Below are positions 40,701-50,217 of a DNA stretch of 64,000 nucleotides, piece by piece. The notes beneath the pieces were generated by a model, which did no database searches, was not told the origin of the DNA, and worked only from the letters and a program-made list of their open reading frames with translations. The position numbers and the translations under genes are program-made. This DNA comes from Dyadobacter soli (GTDB lineage: Bacteria; Bacteroidota; Bacteroidia; Cytophagales; Spirosomataceae): assembly GCF_900101885.1 (NCBI RefSeq), contig NZ_FNAN01000010.1, forward strand, positions 124,001 to 188,000, written 5' to 3'. How positions within the stretch are numbered: position 1 is the stretch's first letter; the number at the start of each line of letters is the position of its first letter.

Positions 40701-42386
40701 CTAATTTCCCTGCCCAAATGCCGGGTTATTCTTGTCAAACCACAGGCGCTGGCTGTTCAGCGTGGTGGCGGTGCGGTCGTTGGGGGTGAATCCTTGCTCT
40801 GTCTGCGCTTTGAGCCAGTTGGCGTTGTTGGTGCCCAGCGGCGGCTCGTCTACCCAGTAGCGGCGCGGAATGGCTTCGTTAAAGGCGTCCCTTGGGTAGT
40901 AAGCGGAGTTGTTTTTAGGATAACCGGTCCTGCGCACGAACGTGAACGCTTCCGTAGGCAGACGCATAAAATTCAGGTATTCCTGGGTGTAAATGCGTTC
41001 GAGGTTGTTGGTTCCATTCAGTTTGACCTGCGGTTGGGCAAGATAGGCCGCGATTTCCGCATCTGCATTCGCCGAAAGGCCGGTCGTCGATAATGCGGCC
41101 TGGGCGATGGAATTCATGGTCCGCATCGACGACGCGATACCCTTTTTGTACCAGTCCTCGGCGGTGCCGGTGATTTTCGTGCCGGTTCCATAACCTTTCT
41201 GGATCATTTCGGCGATGTAAAAGCAACCTTCCGCGCTCGTGATCATGTAATCATGGAATGTGCCTTTGCCGCCATTGCGGGTAGGCGCGAAGAAGACTTT
41301 GTTGATCGTCGACATCACGACATACTTGTTGGCGCCCGCATTCAACGGGTTTTTGTAGTACTGGGCAACGGTCGGGTTAGTCGTCCAGTCTGCCGGTCCG
41401 CCCTGGAAGCGGATCTGCGGATCGGCCGGGTCGATGAACGCCGGTAATGCTTGTTTGTACTTTTTAAGCGAATCCAATGCGTTGGCAGTCAAATCGTTCG
41501 GGCTGAAATAGATCACCATCCGGGGATCTTTGGTCTGTTTCAGGAAAGTCATGATCGACTTGGTGGCGAAACGCGTGCTCCGGTAATCGACATCGCCGCC
41601 AACCGGGCCCCAGTCGGGATCGAGGTAGGCAAACTGGTCGGCATCCTCCACGATCGGCCCGATCGCATTGTCGGCCACTTCCTTGTAAATCTGCTGCGTT
41701 TTAGCCTTGTCCTGGCCTTCGTAGCGCAGCGCTATGCGCAATTTGAGGGTATTGGCCGCCTTTACCCATTTCGCCCAGTCACTGTGGTAAATGATGTCCG
41801 CATTGCCGAACCCTTCCTGGTCTTCCGAACCAGCGCTCAGTGCCGTGATCGACTCGTTCAATTCCGCCAGCCAGGTATCGTAAAGCGCCTTCTGGGTGTC
41901 ATATTCAGGCGTAAAATTCTGCTCGTCGCGCGCTTTGATGGCTTGCGTGTAAGGTATCGAGCCGTTCATGTCCGTCACGCGCAGCCCGTGCAGGACGCCT
42001 ACGACGTACGTGGCGGCACGCATGTTGCGGAAGCGTTCCTTTTCCGGTTTCGCGTCGATTTGCTTGCGGATTTCCACCAGATTGGGCAGAATATTCGAGT
42101 AGTAGGCCGAATAACGCGAATTGATGTTCGTCGAAAGCTCGTAAGGATCGGTCGTCAGGTGCTGCGAAAAGCGCAGGAGCTGTTCGAGGTTTTCCCAGAT
42201 CCATTCGGTGCCCTGGTAAGTTTCGAGGCTGTTGAGCGAATGCGTGAAAAGAAACTTGGGGTCCGGCGTGAGCACAATGGCCGGGTCGGTATTGATATCG
42301 CCGAAATCCTTTTCGCAGGAAGTAGCCCACAGCAAGCCGGTGGCGAGCACGGTACCGGCGGCGCATTTGGTGAATATATTTTTCAT
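40701..42386 (-). CDS. SusD-family outer-membrane lipoprotein (locus 3)
   Basis: The 561-residue partner of the upstream SusC. The lipoprotein signal ends LWATSC (Cys24), followed by EKDFGDINTDPAIV. Family hallmarks are DMNGSIPYTQAIKARDEQNFTPEYDTQ, WAKWVKAANTLKLRIALRYEG and the end FMRLPTEAFTFVRRTGYP then IPRRYWVDEPPLG. It is longer than the other two SusD proteins here. It begins 42 bp after the SusC stop, in one operon. The substrate is unknown. Confidence 0.94.
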   Translation of the reverse strand: MKNIFTKCAAGTVLATGLLWATSCEKDFGDINTDPAIVLTPDPKFLFTHSLNSLETYQGTEWIWENLEQLLRFSQHLTTDPYELSTNINSRYSAYYSNILPNLVEIRKQIDAKPEKERFRNMRAATYVVGVLHGLRVTDMNGSIPYTQAIKARDEQNFTPEYDTQKALYDTWLAELNESITALSAGSEDQEGFGNADIIYHSDWAKWVKAANTLKLRIALRYEGQDKAKTQQIYKEVADNAIGPIVEDADQFAYLDPDWGPVGGDVDYRSTRFATKSIMTFLKQTKDPRMVIYFSPNDLTANALDSLKKYKQALPAFIDPADPQIRFQGGPADWTTNPTVAQYYKNPLNAGANKYVVMSTINKVFFAPTRNGGKGTFHDYMITSAEGCFYIAEMIQKGYGTGTKITGTAEDWYKKGIASSMRTMNSIAQAALSTTGLSANADAEIAAYLAQPQVKLNGTNNLERIYTQEYLNFMRLPTEAFTFVRRTGYPKNNSAYYPRDAFNEAIPRRYWVDEPPLGTNNANWLKAQTEQGFTPNDRTATTLNSQRLWFDKNNPAFGQGN

Positions 42387-42428
42387 TGGAAATGTCTGTT
42401 AAAATTGGCTGAACTGGAACCGGTTACA

Positions 42429-45400
42429 TCAGAATGCGGCGCGCAGGGTAACGCCCAGGGCGCGTGTCATCGGCGGTATGAAACCGACCTCTTTCTGCAC
42501 GGCGGTGCTGTTGGAGAAGTTCGATGCCGGGTTGAAGTTCAGGGGCAATGTGTTGTACAAGTAAATTAAATCGCGGCCTACCAGGTTGATAGACAATGCA
42601 TTCAGTTTTATTTTCTCGCAAAGCGACTGCGGAAACTGGTAGCTGAGAGAAACCTGCCGGAGGGAAATCCAGGAGTTTTCCGAAACCCAGTAATCGCCCA
42701 CGGCGGTCGAGAAGGAGCCGTAGCGGTAGTTGTACTGCGGCAAATGCGTGGGTTCGACGAGCCCTTTTTCGTAAGCCTCCTTGAAAGTCATGCCGCCTAC
42801 GTCCACGTTCGAGCCGTTGGGCTGGGTAACGGTTTGTCCCGCTGCGAAAACGCCTTCGGGCAGAATGCCATCGTCGTAAGTTTTACCATCGAATTTGCTC
42901 TGGAACACGATCCCGCCATGGTCGGCATCGCGGCCTTGCAGCGTGTTTTTGAAGACACCGGTGTGCGTTCCATAACGCAGGGAGGTAATGATCATATCCC
43001 CGCCGATTTTGGCATCGAACAACACATTGAGCGATAGCCGTTTGTAGCTGAAAGTGTTATCCCAACCACCGCGGAATTTGGCATTGATATCACCCACATC
43101 CTTCCACTCGTTGCTGCGTGCGGGGAAAGCCGCCCGCGCATCGCCGCGCCAGGAGAGGATCGGCATTCCGTTGCGGGGATCGCTCGCATCGGTACCCTGG
43201 AAGCGTGCAGCGGCTATTTTGGTGCGGATCACCCCGTAAGTACCGCCCACTTTGGCGTAAGGGATCAAATCGTTGCCGCCGCCCGCTTCGTCCGCCAACG
43301 CGTAATATTCGCGGTCGCCGTACAACTCGATGATTTTGTTGCGGTTGCGGGAAAACGTAACGGTGCTGTTCCAGGTAAATGAACCCACCTTAATGGGTGT
43401 CGCGTCAAGGGCGATTTCGATACCGGTGTTCTGAATGTTACCCGCATTGATCAAAATGCTATTCACGCCGGTTTCAATGGCGGCCGAAATAGGAATGGGC
43501 TGGTTGCGCGAATTGTCGCGGTACACCGACAAATCAAGGCCCAACCGGTTGTTCAATACTTTCACCTCCAAACCGATTTCCTTTGCGATTTTCCGTAGCG
43601 GCTTGATATTGGTCTGCAGAGTCGATTGTGCGCTGAATGTCGATAAAGCCTGGTCACCGAATCCGCCCGCATTGGTATAACCGCCGAATTTGAATCCGGG
43701 GTTTAGCAGGAACGGCTCAATATCTCCACCCAATGCTGCCAAATTTCCCCTTAACTTTCCATAAGTGAGCCAGTTAGGCAATGAGGAGTGGAAGGATTGG
43801 GTAAAAATCCACGACAAGCTAGCCGATGGATAATTGTAAAAGTTATTTCCCGAGCCGTCGGAGTAAGTCAATGCCGACGACCAGTCACCACGCCAGGTAG
43901 TTTGCAGGAAAAGCTGTTCGCGCCACGCAAAATCCGCACTGGCATACAGCGACTTATAGGATCGACGCGTCTTGATACCACCTTCCGATTTTTGGGATTG
44001 TACCGAGTTGGCCAGGAAGAAATTGCCCGGGTACGAAAGCCCGCCTACCGTCTCCGCATTGTTAAACGACAAGCTGTATTCCTGCGATTCGCCTCCAACA
44101 TATCCGTTGAAATCCAGGTCTTTGGTGATAGGCTTGTTAAAAATCGCGAGCCATTTCATGAAATTCGTCTGCTTCGTCGAATGCTCGAGTGCGTAGCGGC
44201 CGCCGGTGAAGTTAACGCCCTGGCCGAGCTCCTTGATCTCGCTTTTTGTGTAAAGGTTGTTAAAATTGCCCTCGATCTGCAATTTGAGCCAGTCGGTGAC
44301 AGTAGCGGTGAGCGCCAGCCGCCCGCGCACCATTTGCTCGCGCTGGCTGTAATTATTTTCGAACATATTGAACCAGTAATCGGCGCCGGGCACGAAATTC
44401 GGCTCATTCACATCGCTCACATTGCGCAGGCCGCCTTTGTAACCGAGGTAATTAGCACGCTGCATCCAGTAGTTGGTATTGTAGTTGCGCGGGAAAATCC
44501 AGGTGTAATTGTTCAGCGTAAGCGACGGTGGGTTGGTGCCCTCGGTGGTGGTGTAGTCGGCGGTCACGTCCGCCACCAGAAACTTGTTCAGGTTTTGCGT
44601 CGCACGCAGGTTGAACCCATTCTTGTCGAGGTTGTTTTTGAAGTTGATACCCCGGCTATCGACGCGGTTGTAAGAGAAGCGGAATGTCGAACGCTCGTTT
44701 CCGCCATCGATCGCCACGTTCGTCAGGCTGCCCTTACCGGTCTGGAATGCATCGAGGTAATTGTTCGGATAGGCCTGGTAAGTGGTCATTTTACCGTCGT
44801 AATCAACTACCTGCTGGTTGTTGAAGCGCGGGCCCCAGTTTTCGAGCTCGCGGTTCACCTGCCGGTCGATATACGGCTGGCCCTGCGCATTGGTCGGAAA
44901 TACCTTGGTGGTCCAGCTTTCGTCGGGTTTGTAATTCGGGTCGCGGGTATCGGTGAAGAATGCGCCCACGGTGCCGCCGCCGAATTCATTCTGGAAATCC
45001 GGCCCGCGGTAGGGTTTCTGCATGTTGAAAGTCTGCGAAACGCTCACGCCGATGCCTTTGCGCTGTGCACCCTTTTTGGTGGTGATCAGAATCACCCCGT
45101 TGATCGCCCGGGTGCCGTATAATGCCGCGGCCGCGGAACCTTTGAGCACCGAAACGCTTTCAAAATCCTCCATATTGAGGTTTTTAAGCGAGTTACCAAA
45201 GTCGCGCGGGCCGCTGCTGCCGTCGTACACATCGTTGTCAAGGATCACGCCGTCGACGACGAAAATAGGCTGGTTATTGACGCCGAGCGTGGAGTTACCG
45301 CGGATCAGGATTTTGGTATTACCCATCAAACCGCCCGCGCCCTGGTCGATCTGCACGCCCGGAATGCGGCCCTGCAATGCGCTAATAGGGCTCAACTCGT

Positions 45401-45824
45401 TCGTAGCGGCCATTTTGGCACCGGAAATCTCCGATACCGTGTAGCCGAGTTGTTTTTTCTCACGTTTAACACCCAATGCGGTAACGACCACCTCATTGAG
45501 CTGCTGATTGTCTTCTTTCAAGACAACATTGATCACGCTTTGATTATTGACCTGCACTTCCTGCTTTTCAAAGCCGACAAACAAGAACACCAGCGTGCCG
45601 CCGGAAGGGGCGTTAATGGCATACTCGCCGGCAGCATTGGATGTAGTGCCATTATTGGTGCCTTTCACAAGGACGGATATCCCGACTAATGCCGAGTTGT
45701 CGGAAGCAGAAGTGACCGCTCCCGTAACCCTGACATTCTGGGCTTGGAGGGAGAGGCAGCTTCCCAGGAACAGGCACAGCAAGTGTAACAAGTACGCGCT
45801 GTGCAGAAGGTACATTTTCTTCAT
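42429..45824 (-). CDS. SusC/RagA TonB-linked outer-membrane transporter (locus 3)
   Basis: 1131 residues: a signal peptide (...GSCLSLQAQ), a carboxypeptidase-regulatory-like domain (VRVTGAVTSASDNSALVGISVLVKG), a plug (LNEVVVTALGVKREKKQLGYTVSEI; SVLKGSAAAALYGTRAINGVILITTKK) and a barrel ending LGVTLRAAF. There is no STN domain and no sigma/FecR pair near it, so it is likely controlled by another route. It is preceded by a 445-bp A/T-rich intergenic region. Confidence 0.95.
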   Translation of the reverse strand: MKKMYLLHSAYLLHLLCLFLGSCLSLQAQNVRVTGAVTSASDNSALVGISVLVKGTNNGTTSNAAGEYAINAPSGGTLVFLFVGFEKQEVQVNNQSVINVVLKEDNQQLNEVVVTALGVKREKKQLGYTVSEISGAKMAATNELSPISALQGRIPGVQIDQGAGGLMGNTKILIRGNSTLGVNNQPIFVVDGVILDNDVYDGSSGPRDFGNSLKNLNMEDFESVSVLKGSAAAALYGTRAINGVILITTKKGAQRKGIGVSVSQTFNMQKPYRGPDFQNEFGGGTVGAFFTDTRDPNYKPDESWTTKVFPTNAQGQPYIDRQVNRELENWGPRFNNQQVVDYDGKMTTYQAYPNNYLDAFQTGKGSLTNVAIDGGNERSTFRFSYNRVDSRGINFKNNLDKNGFNLRATQNLNKFLVADVTADYTTTEGTNPPSLTLNNYTWIFPRNYNTNYWMQRANYLGYKGGLRNVSDVNEPNFVPGADYWFNMFENNYSQREQMVRGRLALTATVTDWLKLQIEGNFNNLYTKSEIKELGQGVNFTGGRYALEHSTKQTNFMKWLAIFNKPITKDLDFNGYVGGESQEYSLSFNNAETVGGLSYPGNFFLANSVQSQKSEGGIKTRRSYKSLYASADFAWREQLFLQTTWRGDWSSALTYSDGSGNNFYNYPSASLSWIFTQSFHSSLPNWLTYGKLRGNLAALGGDIEPFLLNPGFKFGGYTNAGGFGDQALSTFSAQSTLQTNIKPLRKIAKEIGLEVKVLNNRLGLDLSVYRDNSRNQPIPISAAIETGVNSILINAGNIQNTGIEIALDATPIKVGSFTWNSTVTFSRNRNKIIELYGDREYYALADEAGGGNDLIPYAKVGGTYGVIRTKIAAARFQGTDASDPRNGMPILSWRGDARAAFPARSNEWKDVGDINAKFRGGWDNTFSYKRLSLNVLFDAKIGGDMIITSLRYGTHTGVFKNTLQGRDADHGGIVFQSKFDGKTYDDGILPEGVFAAGQTVTQPNGSNVDVGGMTFKEAYEKGLVEPTHLPQYNYRYGSFSTAVGDYWVSENSWISLRQVSLSYQFPQSLCEKIKLNALSINLVGRDLIYLYNTLPLNFNPASNFSNSTAVQKEVGFIPPMTRALGVTLRAAF

Positions 45825-46211
45825 ACTAAATGAGATTTAGAGGTACGAGCAGTAAAATGGGACTTTGTAGAAAAAGATGAATTAGTTGATAGAATTACTG
45901 GGCTTAAAGTAGTGTATAAATTAATAAGAATTTTTATTAATATAAGGATAATTTTTTATCTTTTTAAAAGACGATTGGGTTTTGGAAACGTTGCATATAT
46001 GCTGTTTATGCGCTAAAAATAGAGGTACTGGACGGCGCCAGTGGGTTCGGAATGTGAGATAAGTTTTAAAAGTTTAATAAATATGATATTTATTAAATGT
46101 ATTAAAAGTAATTAACTAAAATATGCTATTATACTTTTAAAATGTATTAAAAGTATAATTCTAATAATACTAATAAATAGTGCTAATAAAATTTTAAGTA
46201 TATTACTTTTA
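45825..46211. repeat. AT-rich intergenic island upstream of SusC locus 3
   Basis: The gap between the SusC start and the downstream stop of the T9SS protein gene is A/T-rich. From 46065 it is built of TTAAAAGTAT-type words (TGTATTAAAAGTAATTAAC, ATACTTTTAAAATGTATTA, AAGTATAATTCTAATAATACTA), as at 6690, 20085 and 38855. The first 120 bp probably hold the SusC promoter. I see no gene. Confidence 0.6.
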
Positions 46212-46260
46212 AAACAAATAACCCGTAACATTCATATTAAATGCTACGGGTTATTTGTTT
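46212..46260 (-). terminator. Terminator hairpin after the T9SS type B protein gene
   Basis: AAACAAATAACCCGTA (46212-46227) and TACGGGTTATTTGTTT (46245-46260) are perfect reverse complements with a 17-base loop. It lies 9 bp past the stop at 46270; the A/T outer ends give the T-tract in either direction. Confidence 0.8.
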
Positions 46261-46269
46261 GATTATTAA

Positions 46270-48477
46270 CTATTTAAGAACTGTCAATCCGCCTTTGTAG
46301 GTACGTTTGGTGTACTGGACAACGAAGTAGTAGTAGCCGCCGGAGATCTTGTCGGGGCACCAGTTGTTGGGTCTGAATTTGGAATAGTACACCTGCTTGC
46401 CCCAGCGGTTGAAGACCGTGATGTCTTTGAAGTAGTCGTCGCAATTGTCGGCGGGCAGTTCTTGGAATACGAGGCAGTCGTTCTTACCGTCGCCATTCGG
46501 CGTAATTACATTCGGGAATTCGGGGAATGGGGTGGAGCCGTTGTCTTTGATGGTTACCTTAACCGTGGTGGTATCGGTGGCGGCGGCGCAGCTTTTGTCC
46601 TGGGTTACGAAGTCGACCAGGAAAGTCTGTTCGGCCTGACCGTTGAGCACGGCGCATTCAGGGTTCCAGGCGTAAGGAGACGTGACCGATTTTACACCTG
46701 TTTTGGCCTCGAAAATCATCCCGGCATCCTTCATGTCGAATCCGCGGCCGGCGGCCGTCAGAACGATCATATTCGTATCGGGGTCGGAAGCGAGCACGTC
46801 GAATGTAATGCCCGGCGAAGTGCCGATCTGGTAAGTGATCTCCTGAATCGGCAGGGAGGTCTTCACGGCGGGGGGGCGGTTCGGCGATTCGTCTACGATA
46901 AAATAGACCGGCTTCGAAACCGGCATCGGGTTACCCTCGCAGCGCATGTCTTCCACTTTGAAATCTACGGCCAGCGTGTCGCCCTTTTTAGCATTGCACG
47001 GCGGTACCCAGGTAAATTTCTGCTGCACGGTAGCCTGTCCACTGGCAGGTTTGAAATCCATGCCCATATCATTCATATTAAAATCCTGACCGCGGCCGGA
47101 GAGGGCGAGATTATCCTTGTCGGGATCTTTGCCGTACACATCGAACGTCACGGGCACACCCGCGGTCACGTGGACGTAGTCGCCCGGGAGCGAGGTCGAT
47201 ACGGTAGGGGCGTTGTTACCGTTGCTTTCGCGGCGGATATAGATGTTCAGCGTGTCGGTAAGCGGGAATGGACAACTGCCGTCCTGCGCTATGAGCTGGA
47301 TCTTGATCGGGCGGTTGTCGTACGTTACAAAGCAGTCTTCCAGGCAGACCTGGAATTTGAGCGTATCATTCGGAACGCGGGTGGTGAATTGCGCCGGAAG
47401 CAATGTAAAATAGTCTTTTGAATTATTCACCGCTTTGCCATCGATCGCCACGATCTGGTTCACAGTCGGGTCGGTTACCATTACTTCGAAACAGTCCGGA
47501 TCGTCTTTTTTAATGGTAATAATCTCATTTTCAGTATACCAGGTATTCTTTCCCTTGGGTTTGAACAACAGCTTCGGCGGGTCCATCTTAGGGCAATCGA
47601 CCACTTTAAGCTGAAAGTCCCGCGTGAGCATTCCTATTTTTACCCCATTACGATACTCTTCCACCTGCACTGCGAACACATACAAGCCAATCGAACCGGC
47701 CGTTACCGACAGCATTCCGGTCGATTTGTTCACCTTCAACGGGTCGGGGCCGGGTATCATATTACTCACCGAAATGCCATCCACCCACGTCAGGCGTGGG
47801 TAGTTGGAGGAACCGCGGGCCGGGGCGCTGGGGTTAGATTTATCGGCATAGCCTTGCATAGGGGTAACGAGCGAGTACACGAGGCTGTCGCCATCGGCAT
47901 CGGTACCCCCGAAATCAAAGAGAAAGGGCGAGTTTACGCAGGCATAGTCGCCCTTGATTTCCGGGAAAACCGGTGAGGAGTTCTTGAAATTGGCATTGTT
48001 CTTGAAAAGCGGGGGAAATTCGAGGTAGAAAAGACTGCCCGCATCGCCGGGTGCCTGGATGTTGGTGATCGTACCGTTGCGGCAGCATCTGTCCCATACC
48101 ATATAATAGCCCTGGGAATCGTCAAAATCGGTCGGAGTGAGGTGGACGGCGGAGCTGTAAGTGATCTGCCAGGTCTGCAATGTGGAGATTCCGCAGAGCG
48201 GGTTTGCGTAGTTGACCGATTTTCGTTCTATTTTTGGGGCTTCAAGATAGCCAATGGCCACGTTGTCGCGCTTTCTGAATACATAAATCGTGACAAACGG
48301 ATCTTCTGCGCCAGGATTACCGTTGAGGGCATCGAAGTACATCGTGAGACCCATGTTGTAATTGTAATAATTATCCTGGTTTTGCGTGATGAACAGCTGC
48401 CCGCCGACGATGTGCGTCGCTTTGGCTTCGCAAATGGCAAACAGCATCAGAATTAATAAGATGAACCGTTTTTTCAT
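46270..48477 (-). CDS. Large secreted protein with gliding-motility-associated C-terminal (T9SS type B) domain
   Basis: The 735 residues start with a signal peptide (MKKRFILLILMLFAICEAKA) then THIVGGQLFI, a frequent opening of this Bacteroidota surface family. Two cadherin-like repeats occur (VTFDVYGKDPDKDNLALSGRGQDF and ITFDVLASDPDTNMIVLTAAGRGFD). The C-terminal domain has PNVITPNGDGKNDCLVFQ, then ITVFNRWGKQVYYS and GGYYYFVVQYTKRTYKGGLTVLK, the type B sorting signal for type IX secretion. It is probably attached to or released from the cell surface. Function beyond that is unknown. Confidence 0.9.
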   Translation of the reverse strand: MKKRFILLILMLFAICEAKATHIVGGQLFITQNQDNYYNYNMGLTMYFDALNGNPGAEDPFVTIYVFRKRDNVAIGYLEAPKIERKSVNYANPLCGISTLQTWQITYSSAVHLTPTDFDDSQGYYMVWDRCCRNGTITNIQAPGDAGSLFYLEFPPLFKNNANFKNSSPVFPEIKGDYACVNSPFLFDFGGTDADGDSLVYSLVTPMQGYADKSNPSAPARGSSNYPRLTWVDGISVSNMIPGPDPLKVNKSTGMLSVTAGSIGLYVFAVQVEEYRNGVKIGMLTRDFQLKVVDCPKMDPPKLLFKPKGKNTWYTENEIITIKKDDPDCFEVMVTDPTVNQIVAIDGKAVNNSKDYFTLLPAQFTTRVPNDTLKFQVCLEDCFVTYDNRPIKIQLIAQDGSCPFPLTDTLNIYIRRESNGNNAPTVSTSLPGDYVHVTAGVPVTFDVYGKDPDKDNLALSGRGQDFNMNDMGMDFKPASGQATVQQKFTWVPPCNAKKGDTLAVDFKVEDMRCEGNPMPVSKPVYFIVDESPNRPPAVKTSLPIQEITYQIGTSPGITFDVLASDPDTNMIVLTAAGRGFDMKDAGMIFEAKTGVKSVTSPYAWNPECAVLNGQAEQTFLVDFVTQDKSCAAATDTTTVKVTIKDNGSTPFPEFPNVITPNGDGKNDCLVFQELPADNCDDYFKDITVFNRWGKQVYYSKFRPNNWCPDKISGGYYYFVVQYTKRTYKGGLTVLK

Positions 48478-48541
48478 GGAATAATGCGGCAGTAAAATTG
48501 ATCCGATAGGATATTGGGATTAGAAATTAAAACAGGAAATA

Positions 48542-49939
48542 ATGTCTAAGAGTAACAAGTACGAGTACGTTGAAATTACCGATTTTGCGGCAGAAGGCAA
48601 ATGTATATTTAAATCGGAAGACGGCGTAATCTTTGTAGAAGGTGATGTGGCACCCGGTGACATCGTCGATCTTCAGGTGGTCCGCACCAAGAAGAAATTG
48701 AAGGAGGCCATCGTTACCAAAATCCATTCACAATCGGCTTTACGTACAGAACCCTATTGCGAACATTTCGGGGTTTGCGGGGGCTGTAAGTGGCAGCATA
48801 TCAGCTACGAACACCAGCTCAGGTTCAAAAGGCAGCAGGTAGTGGATCATTTTGAAAGGATAGGAAAGATCAGGAATGTTGAGATTAGCGACATTATCGC
48901 TGCTCCCAAGACGGAATACTACCGGAATAAGTTGGAATTTACTTTCTCAAATTGGCGCTGGCTGACCAAAGAACAGCTCGATTCGGGACAACCTTTTGCC
49001 AAAACCGCGCTGGGTTTCCACGTGCCGAAGCGGTTCGATAAGATCTTCACCGTCGACCATTGCCATCTCCAACCGGACCCGTCGAATGCGATCCGCAACG
49101 CATTGCACCGTTTTTCGGAGGAAAAAGGGTACCCTTACTACGACGTACGTTTCAATGTAGGCGTAATGCGCAACGTGATCATCCGTACAGCCAATTCTGG
49201 CGACGTGATGGTGATCGCGCAATTCGGCGCGCAAAACGACGAGATTATCGCGGAAGTGATGGAATTCTTGCACCAGAACCATCCTGAAATCACTTCTTTG
49301 AACTATATCGTGAACCTGAAAGGAAACGATTCCTACCAGGACCAGGAAGTGATCCACTATGCCGGGGAGAAGGTAATACGTGAAACGATGGAGGATCTGA
49401 CTTTCCTTGTCGGGCCAAAATCGTTCTACCAGACGAACTCCGAGCAGGCTTACAAGCTATTCAGCGTCGCACGTGAATACGCCCAGCTGACGGGCAACGA
49501 ATCCGTGTACGACCTTTACACCGGCACCGGCACCATTGCCAACTTCGTAGCCCGCAGCGCGAAGAAAGTGGTAGGCGTGGAGTACGTGGAGGCGGCCGTA
49601 CAGGATGCCCGCATCAACTCGCAATTGAACGGCATTACCAACACCGCATTCTTCGCGGGCGACATGCGCGCGATCATGAACGAAGGCTTCCTGCACACGC
49701 ACGGCCGCCCGGACGTGATCATCACCGACCCGCCTCGCGCCGGCATGGATGTGCCCGTGATCGAAACGATCCTCAAAGCCGCCCCCGACCGGGTCGTGTA
49801 CGTGAGCTGCAACACCGCCACACAGGCGCGGGACCTGGCATTAATGTCGGAAGATTATGAAGTAACACGCGTCCAGCCCGTGGATATGTTCCCGAACACG
49901 CACCATGTGGAGAATGTGGCGCTGCTAGTGAGGAAATAG
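48542..49939 (+). CDS. rlmD: 23S rRNA (uracil-5)-methyltransferase, RlmD type
   Basis: A 465-residue radical-free SAM methyltransferase with a 4Fe-4S cluster. The TRAM domain is at the N-terminus (about 5-65). The cluster ligands are Cys73, Cys79, Cys82 (CEHFGVCGGC) and Cys174 (DHCHLQ). The SAM site is YDLYTGTGTIANFVA, the catalytic loop is DPPRAGMD and the nucleophile is Cys423 in VYVSCNTATQARDL. Whether it modifies U1939 or U747 (RlmC-like) cannot be settled by eye. It ends 35 bp before palindrome element B. Confidence 0.9.
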   Translation: MSKSNKYEYVEITDFAAEGKCIFKSEDGVIFVEGDVAPGDIVDLQVVRTKKKLKEAIVTKIHSQSALRTEPYCEHFGVCGGCKWQHISYEHQLRFKRQQVVDHFERIGKIRNVEISDIIAAPKTEYYRNKLEFTFSNWRWLTKEQLDSGQPFAKTALGFHVPKRFDKIFTVDHCHLQPDPSNAIRNALHRFSEEKGYPYYDVRFNVGVMRNVIIRTANSGDVMVIAQFGAQNDEIIAEVMEFLHQNHPEITSLNYIVNLKGNDSYQDQEVIHYAGEKVIRETMEDLTFLVGPKSFYQTNSEQAYKLFSVAREYAQLTGNESVYDLYTGTGTIANFVARSAKKVVGVEYVEAAVQDARINSQLNGITNTAFFAGDMRAIMNEGFLHTHGRPDVIITDPPRAGMDVPVIETILKAAPDRVVYVSCNTATQARDLALMSEDYEVTRVQPVDMFPNTHHVENVALLVRK

Positions 49940-49946
49940 TTTGGCC

Positions 49947-50128
49947 AAGTGTTGTCAGGAATTGTCAGGCGTAGTTGGGCGTAGTCTCCGACTACGTCCG
50001 AGCGTCACGCGGTCTCTGACCGCCACGTAATGCAAAGCCGGTCGGAGACCGGCGTGGACTGGGACGTAGTCACAGACTACGCCCAACTTTCGAGTGCATC
50101 CGCCCAATCGCAACAACTGACAACACTT
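49947..50128. repeat. Palindrome element B (REP-like) with outer inverted repeat
   Basis: The core 49974-50087 has paired outer arms (GTTGGGCGTAGTC...GACTACGCCCAAC) and four short palindromes: CGTAGTC-TCC-GACTACG (49980-49996), GCGGTC-TCT-GACCGC (50009-50023), GCCGGTC-GGA-GACCGGC (50037-50053), CGTAGTC-ACA-GACTACG (50065-50081). It is homologous to element A but lacks its middle hairpin. Perfect 12-bp arms AAGTGTTGTCAG (49947-49958) and CTGACAACACTT (50117-50128) extend it. It lies between convergent rlmD and dnaB. Confidence 0.8.
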
Positions 50129-50155
50129 GACAATAAATGACTACAAATGACAAAA

Positions 50156-50194
50156 GAAAAGGCCGGAATGAGCGATCATCTCCGGCCTTTAAAA
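50156..50194 (-). terminator. Terminator hairpin after dnaB
   Basis: AAAGGCCGGA (50158-50167) pairs with TCCGGCCTTT (50181-50190) around a 13-base loop. On the minus strand it follows the dnaB stop at 50218 and ends in a T-run (from AAAAGAAAA on the plus strand). Confidence 0.75.
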
Positions 50195-50217
50195 TATGTC
50201 TTCAATTTAGTAGCGCA

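Noticed and set aside
43788..45122. Long open frame (444 codons) on the plus strand inside SusC locus 3, and similar ones at 8297-9352 and 12130-13236
   Set aside because: They lie antisense to strongly supported genes and arise from codon bias in GC-rich third positions; the protein sequences are low in recognisable motifs.
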